Shown here one piece after another: positions 24,790 to 33,800 of a stretch of DNA of 37,860 nt (within the stretch, counting starts at the first letter, position 1; every line of letters starts with the position of its first letter). The notes below the pieces were generated by a model. It was not told the origin of the DNA. It ran no database searches and worked only from the letters and a program-made list of their open reading frames with translations. The stretch lies in the NCBI GenBank assembly GCA_964516325.1, contig CAZFAP010000023.1:1-37860 (forward strand). The letters are read 5' to 3'. The position numbers and the translations under genes are program-made. This DNA comes from CAZFAP01 sp964516325 (lineage in GTDB: Bacteria; Auribacterota; JABMQX01).

Positions 24790-25569
24790 GTGAAGGTCAT
24801 TTCTGCTTCGAGAAGGGTTGACCTTGTCGGTGGATACCCCGACCTATTTGCCGCTCTGCTCGACGAGAAGGCGCCGCCGGATTCTGTCCACACGCTGGTC
24901 ATCTGGACAAAGTCGCCGTGGAATTTGCTTCATCACCCCGTCCTCTCCCGGAAGGTTAAGAACTACGAAAGCCTGTTTTTGCACCTGACCGCTACCGGCA
25001 TGGGAGGCTCCCTGCTGGAGAGGAATATCCCGGTTCCGGATGAGGTCATGGGGCTTCTTCCCGAGCTCGTTCGACTCGTCGGGGGACCGGAGCGGATTCG
25101 GTTTCGGTTTGACCCAATCGTTCACCTTCGCATGCCGGACGGGTCCCTCTATTCCAACCTGGGGATGTTCGACCAGATTGTGCGGCGGGCTGCAGGCTTT
25201 GGGGTGAAGGATGTCACGATAAGCTGGATGAGCGAATATCGGAAAGTCCTCGCCCATCTGAAGGCGAAGGGCATAGTTCCCGAAACCCCGTCGGAGGAAG
25301 TTAAAAGGAAGGAGCTGGCGGTTCTTCTCGATACGGCGAAGAAGTATGGACTGCGGTTGCACGGATGCTGCGAGCCGATTATGGAGCGTTCACGATGCAT
25401 TGATGGCTCGTTCCTGAGCGCGCTTCACCCGCGGGGCATCCCATGCTCGACAAGGAAAGCGAAGGGGCAAAGGGAACTATGCGGCTGCACGGAAAGCTAC
25501 GACATCGGGGCTTACAGGTTGTGTCCTCACGGCTGCCTCTACTGTTACGCCAACCCGAAGATCGAGTAG
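24790..25569 (+). CDS. DUF1848 family protein with C-terminal CxxxCxxC
   Basis: 259 aa starting at GTG 24790 with GGAGAAAG upstream. The N-terminal S-A-S-R-R-(V/T)-D motif, V-I-W-T-K-S-P (37-43), and F-R-F-D-P-I-V are family marks. The C-terminal half has HGCCEPI, C-T-R-K-x-K-G-Q-R-x-L-C-G-C-x-x-S-x-D-I-G-A-Y and ends with C245-P-H-G-C249-L-Y-C252-Y-A-N. The C-x3-C-x2-C spacing is that of radical-SAM iron-sulfur clusters, though in DUF1848 it sits at the C-terminus. No function is established for the family, to my knowledge. It is convergent with the diguanylate cyclase gene (56 nt apart). Confidence 0.93.
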   Translation: MKVISASRRVDLVGGYPDLFAALLDEKAPPDSVHTLVIWTKSPWNLLHHPVLSRKVKNYESLFLHLTATGMGGSLLERNIPVPDEVMGLLPELVRLVGGPERIRFRFDPIVHLRMPDGSLYSNLGMFDQIVRRAAGFGVKDVTISWMSEYRKVLAHLKAKGIVPETPSEEVKRKELAVLLDTAKKYGLRLHGCCEPIMERSRCIDGSFLSALHPRGIPCSTRKAKGQRELCGCTESYDIGAYRLCPHGCLYCYANPKIE

Positions 25570-25625
25570 AAGAGCGTCATGCAGGGTCTGGACGGCTGGA
25601 ATATGGAGGCGTTCGATGGGGAGGG

Positions 25626-26702
25626 TTACTCCGGCGAGAAGGCGACGACCCGATTGCGGCCGATGGACTTTGCCTTATAGAGAGCCCTGTCGGCGGCGGA
25701 GACAAGCTCCTCCAAGGTATTGCAGTCCGTCCCAAGCATGGAGACGCCGATGCTGACACTCAATAAGCCGTTCGGCTGGGATTCCTCGCCGGGGAAATCG
25801 TGCTTCTCGACGGAACTTCGAATTCTTTCGGCGACATAGGCGGCGCTTTCGGCGTTCGTCTCCGGAAAGATAACGGCAATCTCCTCCCCGCCATACCGGA
25901 AGGCAAGGTCGGTCTCGCGGACGGACTTGCGAATGGTGGCGCCTATGGTGGCGAGGGCTCTGTCGCCAGAGGGATGTCCCGCGGTGTCGTTGTAGTGCTT
26001 GAAGAAGTCAATGTCAATCATCGCCAGAGCCAGGTCTCGCTCGAACCTCCTGGTGCGGGCGATTTCTTGGGCAATGCGGTCGTCAAAGTACCTCCGGTTG
26101 TACAGGCCCGTGAGAGAGTCCTCTATGGAAATCTGATGGAGCTTCAGATTTGCCTCTCGGAGCTTGCTGTTGAGGGTCTGCACCTGCTCGTTGTATTCCT
26201 TCAGCTCATTCATCTGCTGTTTTGTGATTTCCACCAGGCGAGTAACCACGGAGGGAATGCGGTCAATCTCGTCGGTCGTCTTGAGCTGGAGGGCTTTCCC
26301 GATAGGGGCGTTTTCGCGCTGGAAGCGCTCGACGATTTCCACCGCCTGGCCGACTTTGCCCCAGACTTCTTTCATTATCTTTCCGCCCAATAGCGCTATG
26401 CCGATTGCCATGACCACGAGCGAACTGACCCAGGCGACGTTGGCGGCCTTCGGGAAAATGAGGCTTGCGTGCAAGATGTACACCATGACCAGAAGCGGGA
26501 TGACGGTCGTCAAGCCATAGACAATGGCAACCTTGACGCGTGTCCTCCGGCTGAAACTTGATCCGCCGTTGGTGGAGGTGGATGAGAGGGCTGGTTTTTC
26601 TCTTTCGGAGGCTCTTCTCGAAAAGCCTTCGAGGGCATTGTTCGAAGGGACGCCGCGGAGTGTCTGGGCTTTTTGCATGTCAGTCACCGCCATTCCCAAC
26701 AA
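25626..26702 (-). CDS. Membrane-bound diguanylate cyclase (GGDEF)
   Basis: 358 aa. Two hydrophobic segments (residues ~57-78 and 87-107) are followed by a HAMP-like/coiled-coil region (~110-190). A GGDEF domain starts at IEDSLTGLYNRR (193-204). The catalytic loop is GGEEI (271-275), so the last Phe of GG(D/E)EF is Ile; metal-binding Asp residues in D-I-D-F-F are present. R262-E-T-D265 sits five residues upstream and is the I-site for product inhibition. It should make c-di-GMP, though the loop change makes activity worth testing. The start is probably TTG 26702 or ATG 26693, six or more bases after lptB ends, so it is almost certainly the last gene of the LPS operon. Confidence 0.9.
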   Translation of the reverse strand: MLGMAVTDMQKAQTLRGVPSNNALEGFSRRASEREKPALSSTSTNGGSSFSRRTRVKVAIVYGLTTVIPLLVMVYILHASLIFPKAANVAWVSSLVVMAIGIALLGGKIMKEVWGKVGQAVEIVERFQRENAPIGKALQLKTTDEIDRIPSVVTRLVEITKQQMNELKEYNEQVQTLNSKLREANLKLHQISIEDSLTGLYNRRYFDDRIAQEIARTRRFERDLALAMIDIDFFKHYNDTAGHPSGDRALATIGATIRKSVRETDLAFRYGGEEIAVIFPETNAESAAYVAERIRSSVEKHDFPGEESQPNGLLSVSIGVSMLGTDCNTLEELVSAADRALYKAKSIGRNRVVAFSPE

Positions 26703-26708
26703 AAGGGG

Positions 26709-27509
26709 TTACATCGTGAATTGCTCCCCGAGATAGATTCTTCTTGCCGTCGGGTCGTTGATGAGGAAGTCGGAGGCGCCGGAGCACTGCACCCGTCCCT
26801 CATTGATTATGTACGCCCTGTCCACAACGCTTAACGTCTCCCGAACGCTGTGGTCGGTGAATAGGATTCCGATGTTCTTGTTACGAAGGTCCCGGATGAT
26901 TTGCTGCACGTCAAAAACCGCAATGGGGTCAACGCCAGAAAAAGGCTCATCGAGCATGATGAACGAAGGGGACGTGACCAACGCGCGGGTGATTTCCAGC
27001 CTTCTTCGCTCGCCTCCGGAAAGCGTGTAGGCCTTCTGCCTGGCGAGATGGGAGATGCCAAGCTCCTCGAGAAGGCTTTCGAGCCTACTTTTGCGCTGGG
27101 CGCGATCCGGCTCGACCGTTTCCAAAATGGCAAGGAGGTTTTGCTCCACGGTCATGTTCTGGAAGACCGACGGCTCCTGCGAGAGGTACCCCACCCCGAG
27201 CCTCGCTCTCCTGTGCATGGGGAGGTTCGTGACGTCGTTTCCGCGGAAGAAAATCCGCCCGTCGTCAGGGCGGATTAAGCCGATAATCATGTAAAACGTG
27301 GTGGTCTTCCCCGCTCCATTCTTTCCGAGGAGGCCGACGATTTCCCCGCGGTTCACGACAATATCTATTTGGTCAACAACCATCCTTCTACGGAAGGATT
27401 TCACCACCTTTTCAGTCCTCAGGAGTTCGCTCTCCGCCGGGGGCAAGCTGCTTTCGGAAGGGGAAGAGTCCGGCATTTGGGAATTTGAACGTTTTGACCT
27501 GTCAATCAT
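26709..27509 (-). CDS. lptB: LPS export ABC transporter ATP-binding protein LptB
   Basis: LptB powers extraction of LPS from the inner membrane with LptF/LptG. The 266-aa protein has all ABC motifs: Walker A GKNGAGKTT (62-70), signature LSGGERRR (163-170), Walker B F-I-M-L-D-E-P-F (183-190) with Glu188, and the switch His in T-D-H (220). Relatively to E. coli LptB (~240 aa) it has a ~28-residue polar N-terminal extension (Ser/Pro-rich), or the true start is the Met at residue 12. LptB-specific features include the L-G-V-G-Y-L-S-Q-E-P-S-V-F-Q-N-M-T-V-E-Q-N stretch. It follows the lptC/A fusion gene by ~87 nt, in an operon. Confidence 0.96.
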   Translation of the reverse strand: MIDRSKRSNSQMPDSSPSESSLPPAESELLRTEKVVKSFRRRMVVDQIDIVVNRGEIVGLLGKNGAGKTTTFYMIIGLIRPDDGRIFFRGNDVTNLPMHRRARLGVGYLSQEPSVFQNMTVEQNLLAILETVEPDRAQRKSRLESLLEELGISHLARQKAYTLSGGERRRLEITRALVTSPSFIMLDEPFSGVDPIAVFDVQQIIRDLRNKNIGILFTDHSVRETLSVVDRAYIINEGRVQCSGASDFLINDPTARRIYLGEQFTM

Positions 27510-27596
27510 TATGTGGCACGCTCCGCACCCGTTCCTCGGTATTGGTTTTTTTCCGCACCTCTGGGGGTTGCTGGGGAAATTCCCCCAGAGTCGGCG

Positions 27597-28751
27597 CTAC
27601 TTTTGAGGAGCCTTGGGTGATTTCCCCGCTCCCGATTCAGCCTGTGGCTTCTCCGTCTCCATGAACCCCAGGAAGCTCTTCCTATCGGGGTTGAAGTCAA
27701 TGGTTTCGACCTCTCCTTGCCCTCCTGGGCCGGTGAAGGTGACCTCGTTCTTGTTTCTGTCAAGGATCATCTCAAGAGCCTTCGCCTGGAACTTCTGCTC
27801 TTCGTCTCTGTACACAACTTTCTTGCCAGTCTTGGGGTCGCGGTAGAGGTGGATCATGTTGGCCTTCGCATCGTACTCGGCTCTGGCACACACCGCCTGC
27901 TTTTTTCCTACTTGGTCTATCTTGACGTTGCCGATGCAGATGACCGTCTTGACTCCCTTCAACTTGGGGTCTTTCTTCTGCTCCTCTTCGCTGTAGTTGT
28001 AGGCTTCCATCCTATCGGCACAGATGATCCCACTCTCATCCTTTGCCACGACGTCTCCGGTGAAGATGGCGAGGTTCTTGTCCTTGAGCAATTGAAGCTC
28101 GCGAGAGGTGATGACGAGGGGGGTCCGCTTCTTCTTTTTCTCTTCGGTGTCCTTTGTATCGGCGGGTTTCTCGGAAGGGGGATTCTGACCTGAAGGAGAT
28201 GGGGCCGCTTCTTGCCTTTTTGTGGCTTCTTCCCGGTCTATCTCGGTCGTCACGCCTCCGGAGAAGACGGTGTCGTGGGTCTTCATCTGCATGACCATTT
28301 CGGGGGCTTCGATTCTCGCCCAGTCCATCTGCAAAACGACGCCATCCTTGGAGATGACGACTCGCTCCTGCCTGTCGAAAAGCGCGACCCGGGAGGAAAC
28401 TTCTATGAGATTGCCGCGGTCATCAATCTCCCCCTTGAACCCGAGAATCTTGTCGGTGTTGGCGTCCACCGGGGAGGACTCTTGCCCACGCACCTTCCAT
28501 TGATATTTGCCTTTTTGGCCGGGCACAGGCTGGCCGAACTCAAAATTCCGCCGGAACACTTCCGGTGCCACGGAAGCCGTGTTTTCGGGCGGCGGGGAGT
28601 TCTCGCGAAGAACTTCCTGGCGAGCGGCCGTGAGGTCTGAGTCTTTCACCCAAAACAGCCCCATCAGCATCGCTCCTGCGCCCCAAATCGCCAGCAGGAG
28701 AAGGGCTTTTCCAACCGCCCCACCAGCCTCACGATGCCTGTTTTCACTCAT
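27597..28751 (-). CDS. LptC-LptA fusion protein (LPS transport bridge)
   Basis: 384 aa. One membrane helix (residues ~13-34) is followed by a periplasmic LptC-like beta region (~70-170: FKGEIDDRGN, VALFDRQERVVISKDGVV, EAPEMVMQMKTHDTVFSGG). A Pro/Lys/Glu-rich linker (~175-210) leads to an LptA/OstA-like domain (~211-345: ITSRELQLLKDKNLAIFTGDV, ICADRMEAYN, ICIGNVKIDQ, CARAEYDAKANMIHL). In E. coli LptC and LptA are separate proteins that together carry LPS across the periplasm. Here one polypeptide appears to provide both the inner-membrane anchor and the bridging domain. ATG 28751 overlaps the kdsC stop by four bases (ATGA) and has GGAG upstream. Confidence 0.85.
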   Translation of the reverse strand: MSENRHREAGGAVGKALLLLAIWGAGAMLMGLFWVKDSDLTAARQEVLRENSPPPENTASVAPEVFRRNFEFGQPVPGQKGKYQWKVRGQESSPVDANTDKILGFKGEIDDRGNLIEVSSRVALFDRQERVVISKDGVVLQMDWARIEAPEMVMQMKTHDTVFSGGVTTEIDREEATKRQEAAPSPSGQNPPSEKPADTKDTEEKKKKRTPLVITSRELQLLKDKNLAIFTGDVVAKDESGIICADRMEAYNYSEEEQKKDPKLKGVKTVICIGNVKIDQVGKKQAVCARAEYDAKANMIHLYRDPKTGKKVVYRDEEQKFQAKALEMILDRNKNEVTFTGPGGQGEVETIDFNPDRKSFLGFMETEKPQAESGAGKSPKAPQK

Positions 28752-29260
28752 CGTTCACTCCTTTCGGAAAGGACCTTCGCGGCGGCTCGGTCCCAAACTC
28801 CTCCGGCTTTGAGTACAGAATCTATTACCTCGCGGACGGCGCCACGCCCGCCTGCGTTTTGGGTGACGTATTTCGCAGCCTTCTTGACCTCCTCCACGGC
28901 GTCGGCTACGGCATACGAAAGACCGGCTCTCTTGAGCGGGGGAATATCTGTGAGATCATCTCCGACGTAACACACGTCTTTATCGGCGAGGGAGTATTTT
29001 TTCAGGAGGGACTCGTACACCGTTAATTTGTTCGCAGCCCCCTGGTGGACTTCCTCCACCCGAAGGTCTTTTGCGCGGTTCGTTACCGCTTGAGAGTACC
29101 TGCCGGAGACGAACGCAACCGTTATCCCCGCCGAAATGGCGAGGGTGATTCCCAACCCATCGCGGACGTTGAAAACCTTGTATTCCTCGCCGGAGTCTCC
29201 GACGATGAGCCTTCCGTCGCTCAGCACGCCATCCACGTCTAAGATAATTAACTTTGTCAT
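28748..29260 (-). CDS. kdsC: 3-deoxy-D-manno-octulosonate 8-phosphate phosphatase KdsC
   Basis: Removes phosphate from Kdo-8-phosphate, a step in making Kdo for the LPS inner core. The 170-aa cytoplasmic HAD-family protein has L-D-V-D-G-V-L-S-D-G (7-16) with catalytic Asp8/Asp10, F-N-V-R-D-G-L-G, T-V-A-F-V-S-G-R, and C-Y-V-G-D-D-L-T-D-I-P. The length is normal. The stop overlaps the next start by four bases, indicating translational coupling to the lptC/A fusion. It is separated from kdsD by a ~225-nt spacer carrying a palindromic repeat. Confidence 0.96.
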   Translation of the reverse strand: MTKLIILDVDGVLSDGRLIVGDSGEEYKVFNVRDGLGITLAISAGITVAFVSGRYSQAVTNRAKDLRVEEVHQGAANKLTVYESLLKKYSLADKDVCYVGDDLTDIPPLKRAGLSYAVADAVEEVKKAAKYVTQNAGGRGAVREVIDSVLKAGGVWDRAAAKVLSERSER

Positions 29261-29337
29261 CTTACCCCCCTGATTAAGCTCCTCAGAGAATGGTGTTCGG
29301 TCATCGGCGACCAGACGCTCGGCGTCTTCCTCATCAG

Positions 29338-29448
29338 ATTAACCGCGGATGCACGCAGATACACGCGGATATTCACTTTTCCATCCATCTGCGTTCATCT
29401 GCGTTCATCTGCGGTTCCTGATCATCCGGTCAATCCTGTCATCCTGTC
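29338..29448 (+). repeat. Long palindromic intergenic repeat, copy 1 (111 bp)
   Basis: ATTAACCGCGGATG, then CACGCAGATACACGCGG, then TCCATCTGCGTTCATCTGCG and GGTCAATCCTGTCATCC. The ends are imperfect inverted repeats (AACCGCGGATG/CATCTGCGGTT). It matches 35588-35688 almost base for base, except that the 10-bp unit GCGTTCATCT is present twice here and once there. Located between kdsD and kdsC. A 12-bp direct repeat TGTTCGGTCATC lies on both sides (29294-29305 and 29475-29486). Confidence 0.8.
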
Positions 29449-29484
29449 AAAACTCTTGTTCTCTGCGATCTCCTTGTTCGGTCA

Positions 29485-30501
29485 TCACGCTAGACCGAGG
29501 AGGTCCCTTTCGTCAACGATTCCTACGGGTTTGCCCCGCCTATCCACGACGACCAAGGCGCCGATGTCTCTCTCTTTGACGAGTCGAAGGGCTTCGGCGA
29601 CGAGTGTCTCAGGGCTGACAGTGACGGGGTTTCTGGTCATGAATCCGTCTATTGCTTTGTCGGCAGCTTGCCGGTCTTTCTCAACGGCACGACGAAGGTC
29701 TCCGTCCGTGAAAACCCCAGCGAGGACTCCCTTCGCATTCACGATGGAAGCGATCCCGGCGTGAGCGCGGCTGATCTTATGCAGGGCGTCAATCACCCTC
29801 GTTCCCGTTCGGACGATCGGAGAATCTTTCCTGTGCCGCATGACGTGCTTTATTTTCAGGACCTTATGCCCTATGGCGCCGGCGGGGTGATAGTAAGCGT
29901 AATCCTCGAGGCTCAATCCCTTTCTGTCAAGGAGTGCCATGGCGAGGGCATCCCCCATGGCAAGGGCTGCCGCACAACTGGCGGTCGGCACGAGATTCAT
30001 TGGACAGGCTTCCCTCTTGACGGAAATGTCGAGGGCAAGGTCGCTATTCTGGGCGAGAGACGACTTTGGATTGCCAGTCAGGGAGAGAATCTTCGCCCCG
30101 ATTTTCTTGACGGTGTTGAGAAGGGTCACGACCCTAAGCACCTCTTCCGTTTCCCCACTATTCGAGATTGCTATCAGGAGGTCGTCTTGGGCGACCATGC
30201 CCAGGTCGCCGTGGAGCGCTTCTTCGGGATGCACGAAGTACGCTGGCGTGCCCGTGCTGGAGAGCGTGGTTGCGAGCTTATGCCCGATGATGCCCGCTTT
30301 GCCCATGCCGGTGACGATTATCCGCCCCTGGCAGGCGGACATCATATCCACGGCTTTGTCAAAGCTGTCGGCGAGCTTTTTCCTGAGAGATAGGACGGCT
30401 TCCGCCTCGATGGCGAAGACATTCTCCGCGATGCCTCTCGCGCGGGACTTCCCGCGCCTGGCTGACAGACGTTTCGGGGATTGACGAGTCATTCGCGGCA
30501 C
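29485..30501 (-). CDS. kdsD: Arabinose-5-phosphate isomerase KdsD (SIS + two CBS domains)
   Basis: Converts ribulose-5-phosphate to arabinose-5-phosphate, the first step of Kdo synthesis. The 338-aa cytoplasmic protein has an SIS domain (~45-185: I-I-V-T-G-M-G-K-A-G, I-S-N-S-G-E-T-E-E-V, with H-P-E-E-A-L-H-G-D-L-G in between). Two CBS domains (~210-335) end with V-D-E-R-D-L-L-G-L. The Arg/Lys-rich N-terminus of ~25 residues is longer than in E. coli KdsD (~328 aa total). The start may be GTG 30501 (AAGGAAC upstream) or ATG 30492. It is the first gene of the LPS operon, with a good promoter ~165 nt upstream. Confidence 0.95.
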   Translation of the reverse strand: MPRMTRQSPKRLSARRGKSRARGIAENVFAIEAEAVLSLRKKLADSFDKAVDMMSACQGRIIVTGMGKAGIIGHKLATTLSSTGTPAYFVHPEEALHGDLGMVAQDDLLIAISNSGETEEVLRVVTLLNTVKKIGAKILSLTGNPKSSLAQNSDLALDISVKREACPMNLVPTASCAAALAMGDALAMALLDRKGLSLEDYAYYHPAGAIGHKVLKIKHVMRHRKDSPIVRTGTRVIDALHKISRAHAGIASIVNAKGVLAGVFTDGDLRRAVEKDRQAADKAIDGFMTRNPVTVSPETLVAEALRLVKERDIGALVVVDRRGKPVGIVDERDLLGLA

Positions 30502-30665
30502 TTGATTTGTTCCTTGATCCTTGCAGTCAGGGGGCTGAACGCGGAGGCGAGGTCCGGCCTTCTTCCTGCCCTACGCTCTTCGTCCCACCGCCGGTCACGC
30601 CCCCTACCTGACGGAGCGCCTAACCCCAATAGCCGGAGCATCGCCGTCGCTTCGATGGCGAGGAG

Positions 30666-30694
30666 ATGATAACACCGCCCTCAGAGAGCGTCAA
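30666..30694 (-). promoter_or_regulatory. Candidate sigma70 promoter of the kdsD-kdsC-lptC/A-lptB-dgc operon
   Basis: On the minus strand TTGACG (30689-30694) and TATCAT (30666-30671) are separated by exactly 17 nt. This is close to TTGACA-17-TATAAT and is correctly oriented toward kdsD, ~165 nt before its start. The rest of the 361-nt gap (30502-30862) shows no gene or repeat. Confidence 0.6.
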
Positions 30695-30862
30695 AAACTT
30701 TTGTGGTCTCTGCATAAAGCTGGGGATTGCCAGGGCAAAGCCGCCCGGGCCATCCGGAGATTTCGGCGGGTTATTCTCTTTGTTGATTCTGTAGGAGTTT
30801 GAGGAGAAGGCTGGCTTTAGCATTCATTTTTTGCATGTTAGGAGTTGGGCAAAGGACTTGGA

Positions 30863-33800
30863 TCAGTCGGACCGGACTCTGTAAAAGCGTCTCCCTTCGG
30901 GGGCCGGGTTGTCATCTCGCCATGTTGTGCCCGAAATGGGCCAAGACGTACCGGGGACGGGCTGCCACGTCCCGCTGCCGAGGTCGTCTCTGAATTCAAC
31001 GGTGTACCGCCCCGACCCAAAAGCCTCCCATGTAAGGACGAGTGAATTGCCCTGAGTCAAGGTCGCCGAGAGGATTCGGGGTGACCGCTTTTCTCCCGAG
31101 ACCTTGACGCCATCCACAGCCCACCAATAATCGTCGCGAGTGTTGTAGAAGCGCCACCGGAATCTGACTTTTCTTCCGTCGGCGAGATGCGAGAGGTCGA
31201 ACCACTTCGGTATGGCGGTAAAATCGTCTCCGCCGGTTCGGTCGCGGGTGAAGACGTTCACCCAGTCAGACCAGGATTGGCTCTCCTCGTCGTAAATTGA
31301 GAGGTCGAAATCGGTGGTCTGCAAATCACCTTCGGAATCCTGATCGTAAATGTTGATGGCGCTGACGAACTCCGCTGCGACACAGAGGTATCGGGTGCAG
31401 TCAATTTCTGGGGAAATGAGTTCCTCGTCGAGCTGGACGCCGCCAGCGAAATCGCCATTGCAAACCATGTAGCCGGAGGAGAACCCGGGGAAGCCGGGGC
31501 CCGGTTCCCCCTCGGCGAGCGGGGGACCGCTTGTCGTCCACAGCCGCCATGCCCCTTCCGGCTCGCTGCTCCCGTTGAGAATGGTCCATCCTCCCTGCGC
31601 TACGACCTCGTCCGTCGTGGCGTACGCATGGAAATTGTCGGAGAAGATGATTTCTCTCGTCGGGGCTGCCCAGCCAAACCCTATCCCAAAGTAATCGTCA
31701 TTGCTTCTCCCGGAGGCAGCGCGGATTCTGAGCGTGTGAACGCCCGGCGGGGAAAGAAAGGAGGGACTATCCATTTGATGGGTTCGCCAGTTGGCTTCGC
31801 CGCCGGTGTTGAAGGAGAACGTTCCGACGAGGTTTTCATCCCAGAAGAACTCGTAGGTCGCTTCCTCGGAGCTGGCGGCGTGAAGGTCAGCTATTTTGAC
31901 ATATCCCTGCTCTGAAAGGTTGAAGCTGAACCGCCACCAATCGCCTTGCAGGACATCCGCGACAGAATAGCCGCCGTTCAAGGATTGGCGTATGTCCAGA
32001 GAGTCGCCGGGGCGATAAGAGTTTTGGACGCTGCCGTCGTGGAAGAAGTAGTCTTTGTTTGCGGTCAGGTCGTTTGTGCTTGATGCGCGAATTGCCGTGC
32101 GGCCCTGCCCGCCGGGGAACAAGCCGCCTCCGTAATTGTAATCCTCGAACTCTCGTCGAAGCATTGTGACGGGAGCGGGTCCCACGCTCTGCGACTCCGC
32201 TAATTCATTCTCAACCCCCGCGGCGTTTTCGGTAGTCACCTTGTATCGGTAAGCGGCTCCAGTTTCGACGCCGAGGTCATCGAAGAACGTCTGGCTAATC
32301 AAACCCGATATGTCCTCGTAGCCCTGCCCGTTGACGCTGCGATAGACGTGGTAGCCGACAATGCCCTCCTGCGTGGACGGGGACCATCGGAGGTGTCCGA
32401 CGAGGTCCGTCTCCAGACGAACGTTCCTCGGCGGCAGGGGCCTCGGATACAGGGAATCCTCCCCACGGATTCGCTGGTTCGCAACGGAACCATAGGAGAC
32501 CCGACCGTCGAATTGCAACCTTCCCGAAAGCCCGGCGGGGATAGCGATGGCATAGGACAACCCTCTTTCGTGTACCTGCGACAGGTCGAGATTCCATGTG
32601 ATTTGCCCGGGGACGGCGGTGCTTCCCCCGCCGGAGTCAGCGAGGAGCGTTTCCGGAGGAATCAGTTCCGTGACGGTCACGGAATTTGGCGCGGGGAACT
32701 CGTGAGCTTCGAGGTTGAGATTGACGTTCACTGTCGAATCCTCGACGTAGAAAAGCGGCACAATTTCCCTTGAGCAGGCGACGGGAGCATCGAGACCATA
32801 GACCTCCAGTTCGACGATTGAAGTGAAATCAACAATGCCCCCCGGCTCTCCGTAGATTCTCAATCCGAGCGCCCGCACCCTGTCGAAAGTAAGGGTGTAG
32901 CGCGAATAATCCGGGCGGCCGTACCGGTTGTCCTCGAAATTGTAAGGAGGAGTTATGGTCACATTCTGGGCTTGCTGCCAGGACTCGCCGTCGGTTGTGT
33001 ATTCGACGGTCAGGGAGGTCCACCATCCGCCGTCGAGGTAGTTCCGCCCCATGGTGTAAACGACGCTGTCGGGATAGATAGGGTCACTCCAGAGGTAGCC
33101 GTACCAGTCCTCCGTCGCCGGGTTGGGGCCGTCGTAGCTATCGTATCCCTTCTCCTCATACACGCCGTTCCGGATGATATTCAGGTCTTTTTGCCCGCTG
33201 CCGGTTGGGTTGGTGACTCTGGCAACAGGCGCCGCGTCGGGATACAGGGCGAAGTTCTCTATGGGTGCGGCGGCGGCGACATTGGAGGCGGAGCCGTCCC
33301 CGTAAATGTTGACGCCGACGACCTGATAGTAGTACGCGTGGAAGGGCTTGAGGTCCGGGTCCTTGTCAACGTAACTCGTTGCGGTAACGCCGGTCGCGAT
33401 GACGCCACCACCGCCTCCGAGGGCGGTGCTCCTGAGAATTTTATAGCTGGTGGCTTCGTTATTCGGCTGCCAGGACAGATCAACCTTTCGGTGACCGCCG
33501 GTCGCTGAAAGCCCCTGGGTGGGACCCGGCGGCTCCTTGTTGATGATGGTAACCGTAACGGTGTCCGATTTGGGGCCGTGAAATCCCGAAAGGGTCAAAC
33601 GAAAGGTGAAAACCGTGTTCTTGGAAATATCGCGGACGACGAACGTTGGATTCGGAGTGTCGGCGGCGGTCAGGACGACCTGCGGCTCGTCGCCCAGCCT
33701 GAGTTGTTGCCACAGGAATCCCACAGCATTGAGGGAGTTCTCGCCGTGGAGTGTGACGGATGTTCCCTCGTCCGCCTGAAGGTCGGAACCGGCGTCGGCG

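Noticed and set aside
27571..27588. CTGGGG/CCCCAG stem as terminator after the lptC/A fusion
   Set aside because: The nearby T-run is on the wrong strand for this operon, and lptB follows directly.
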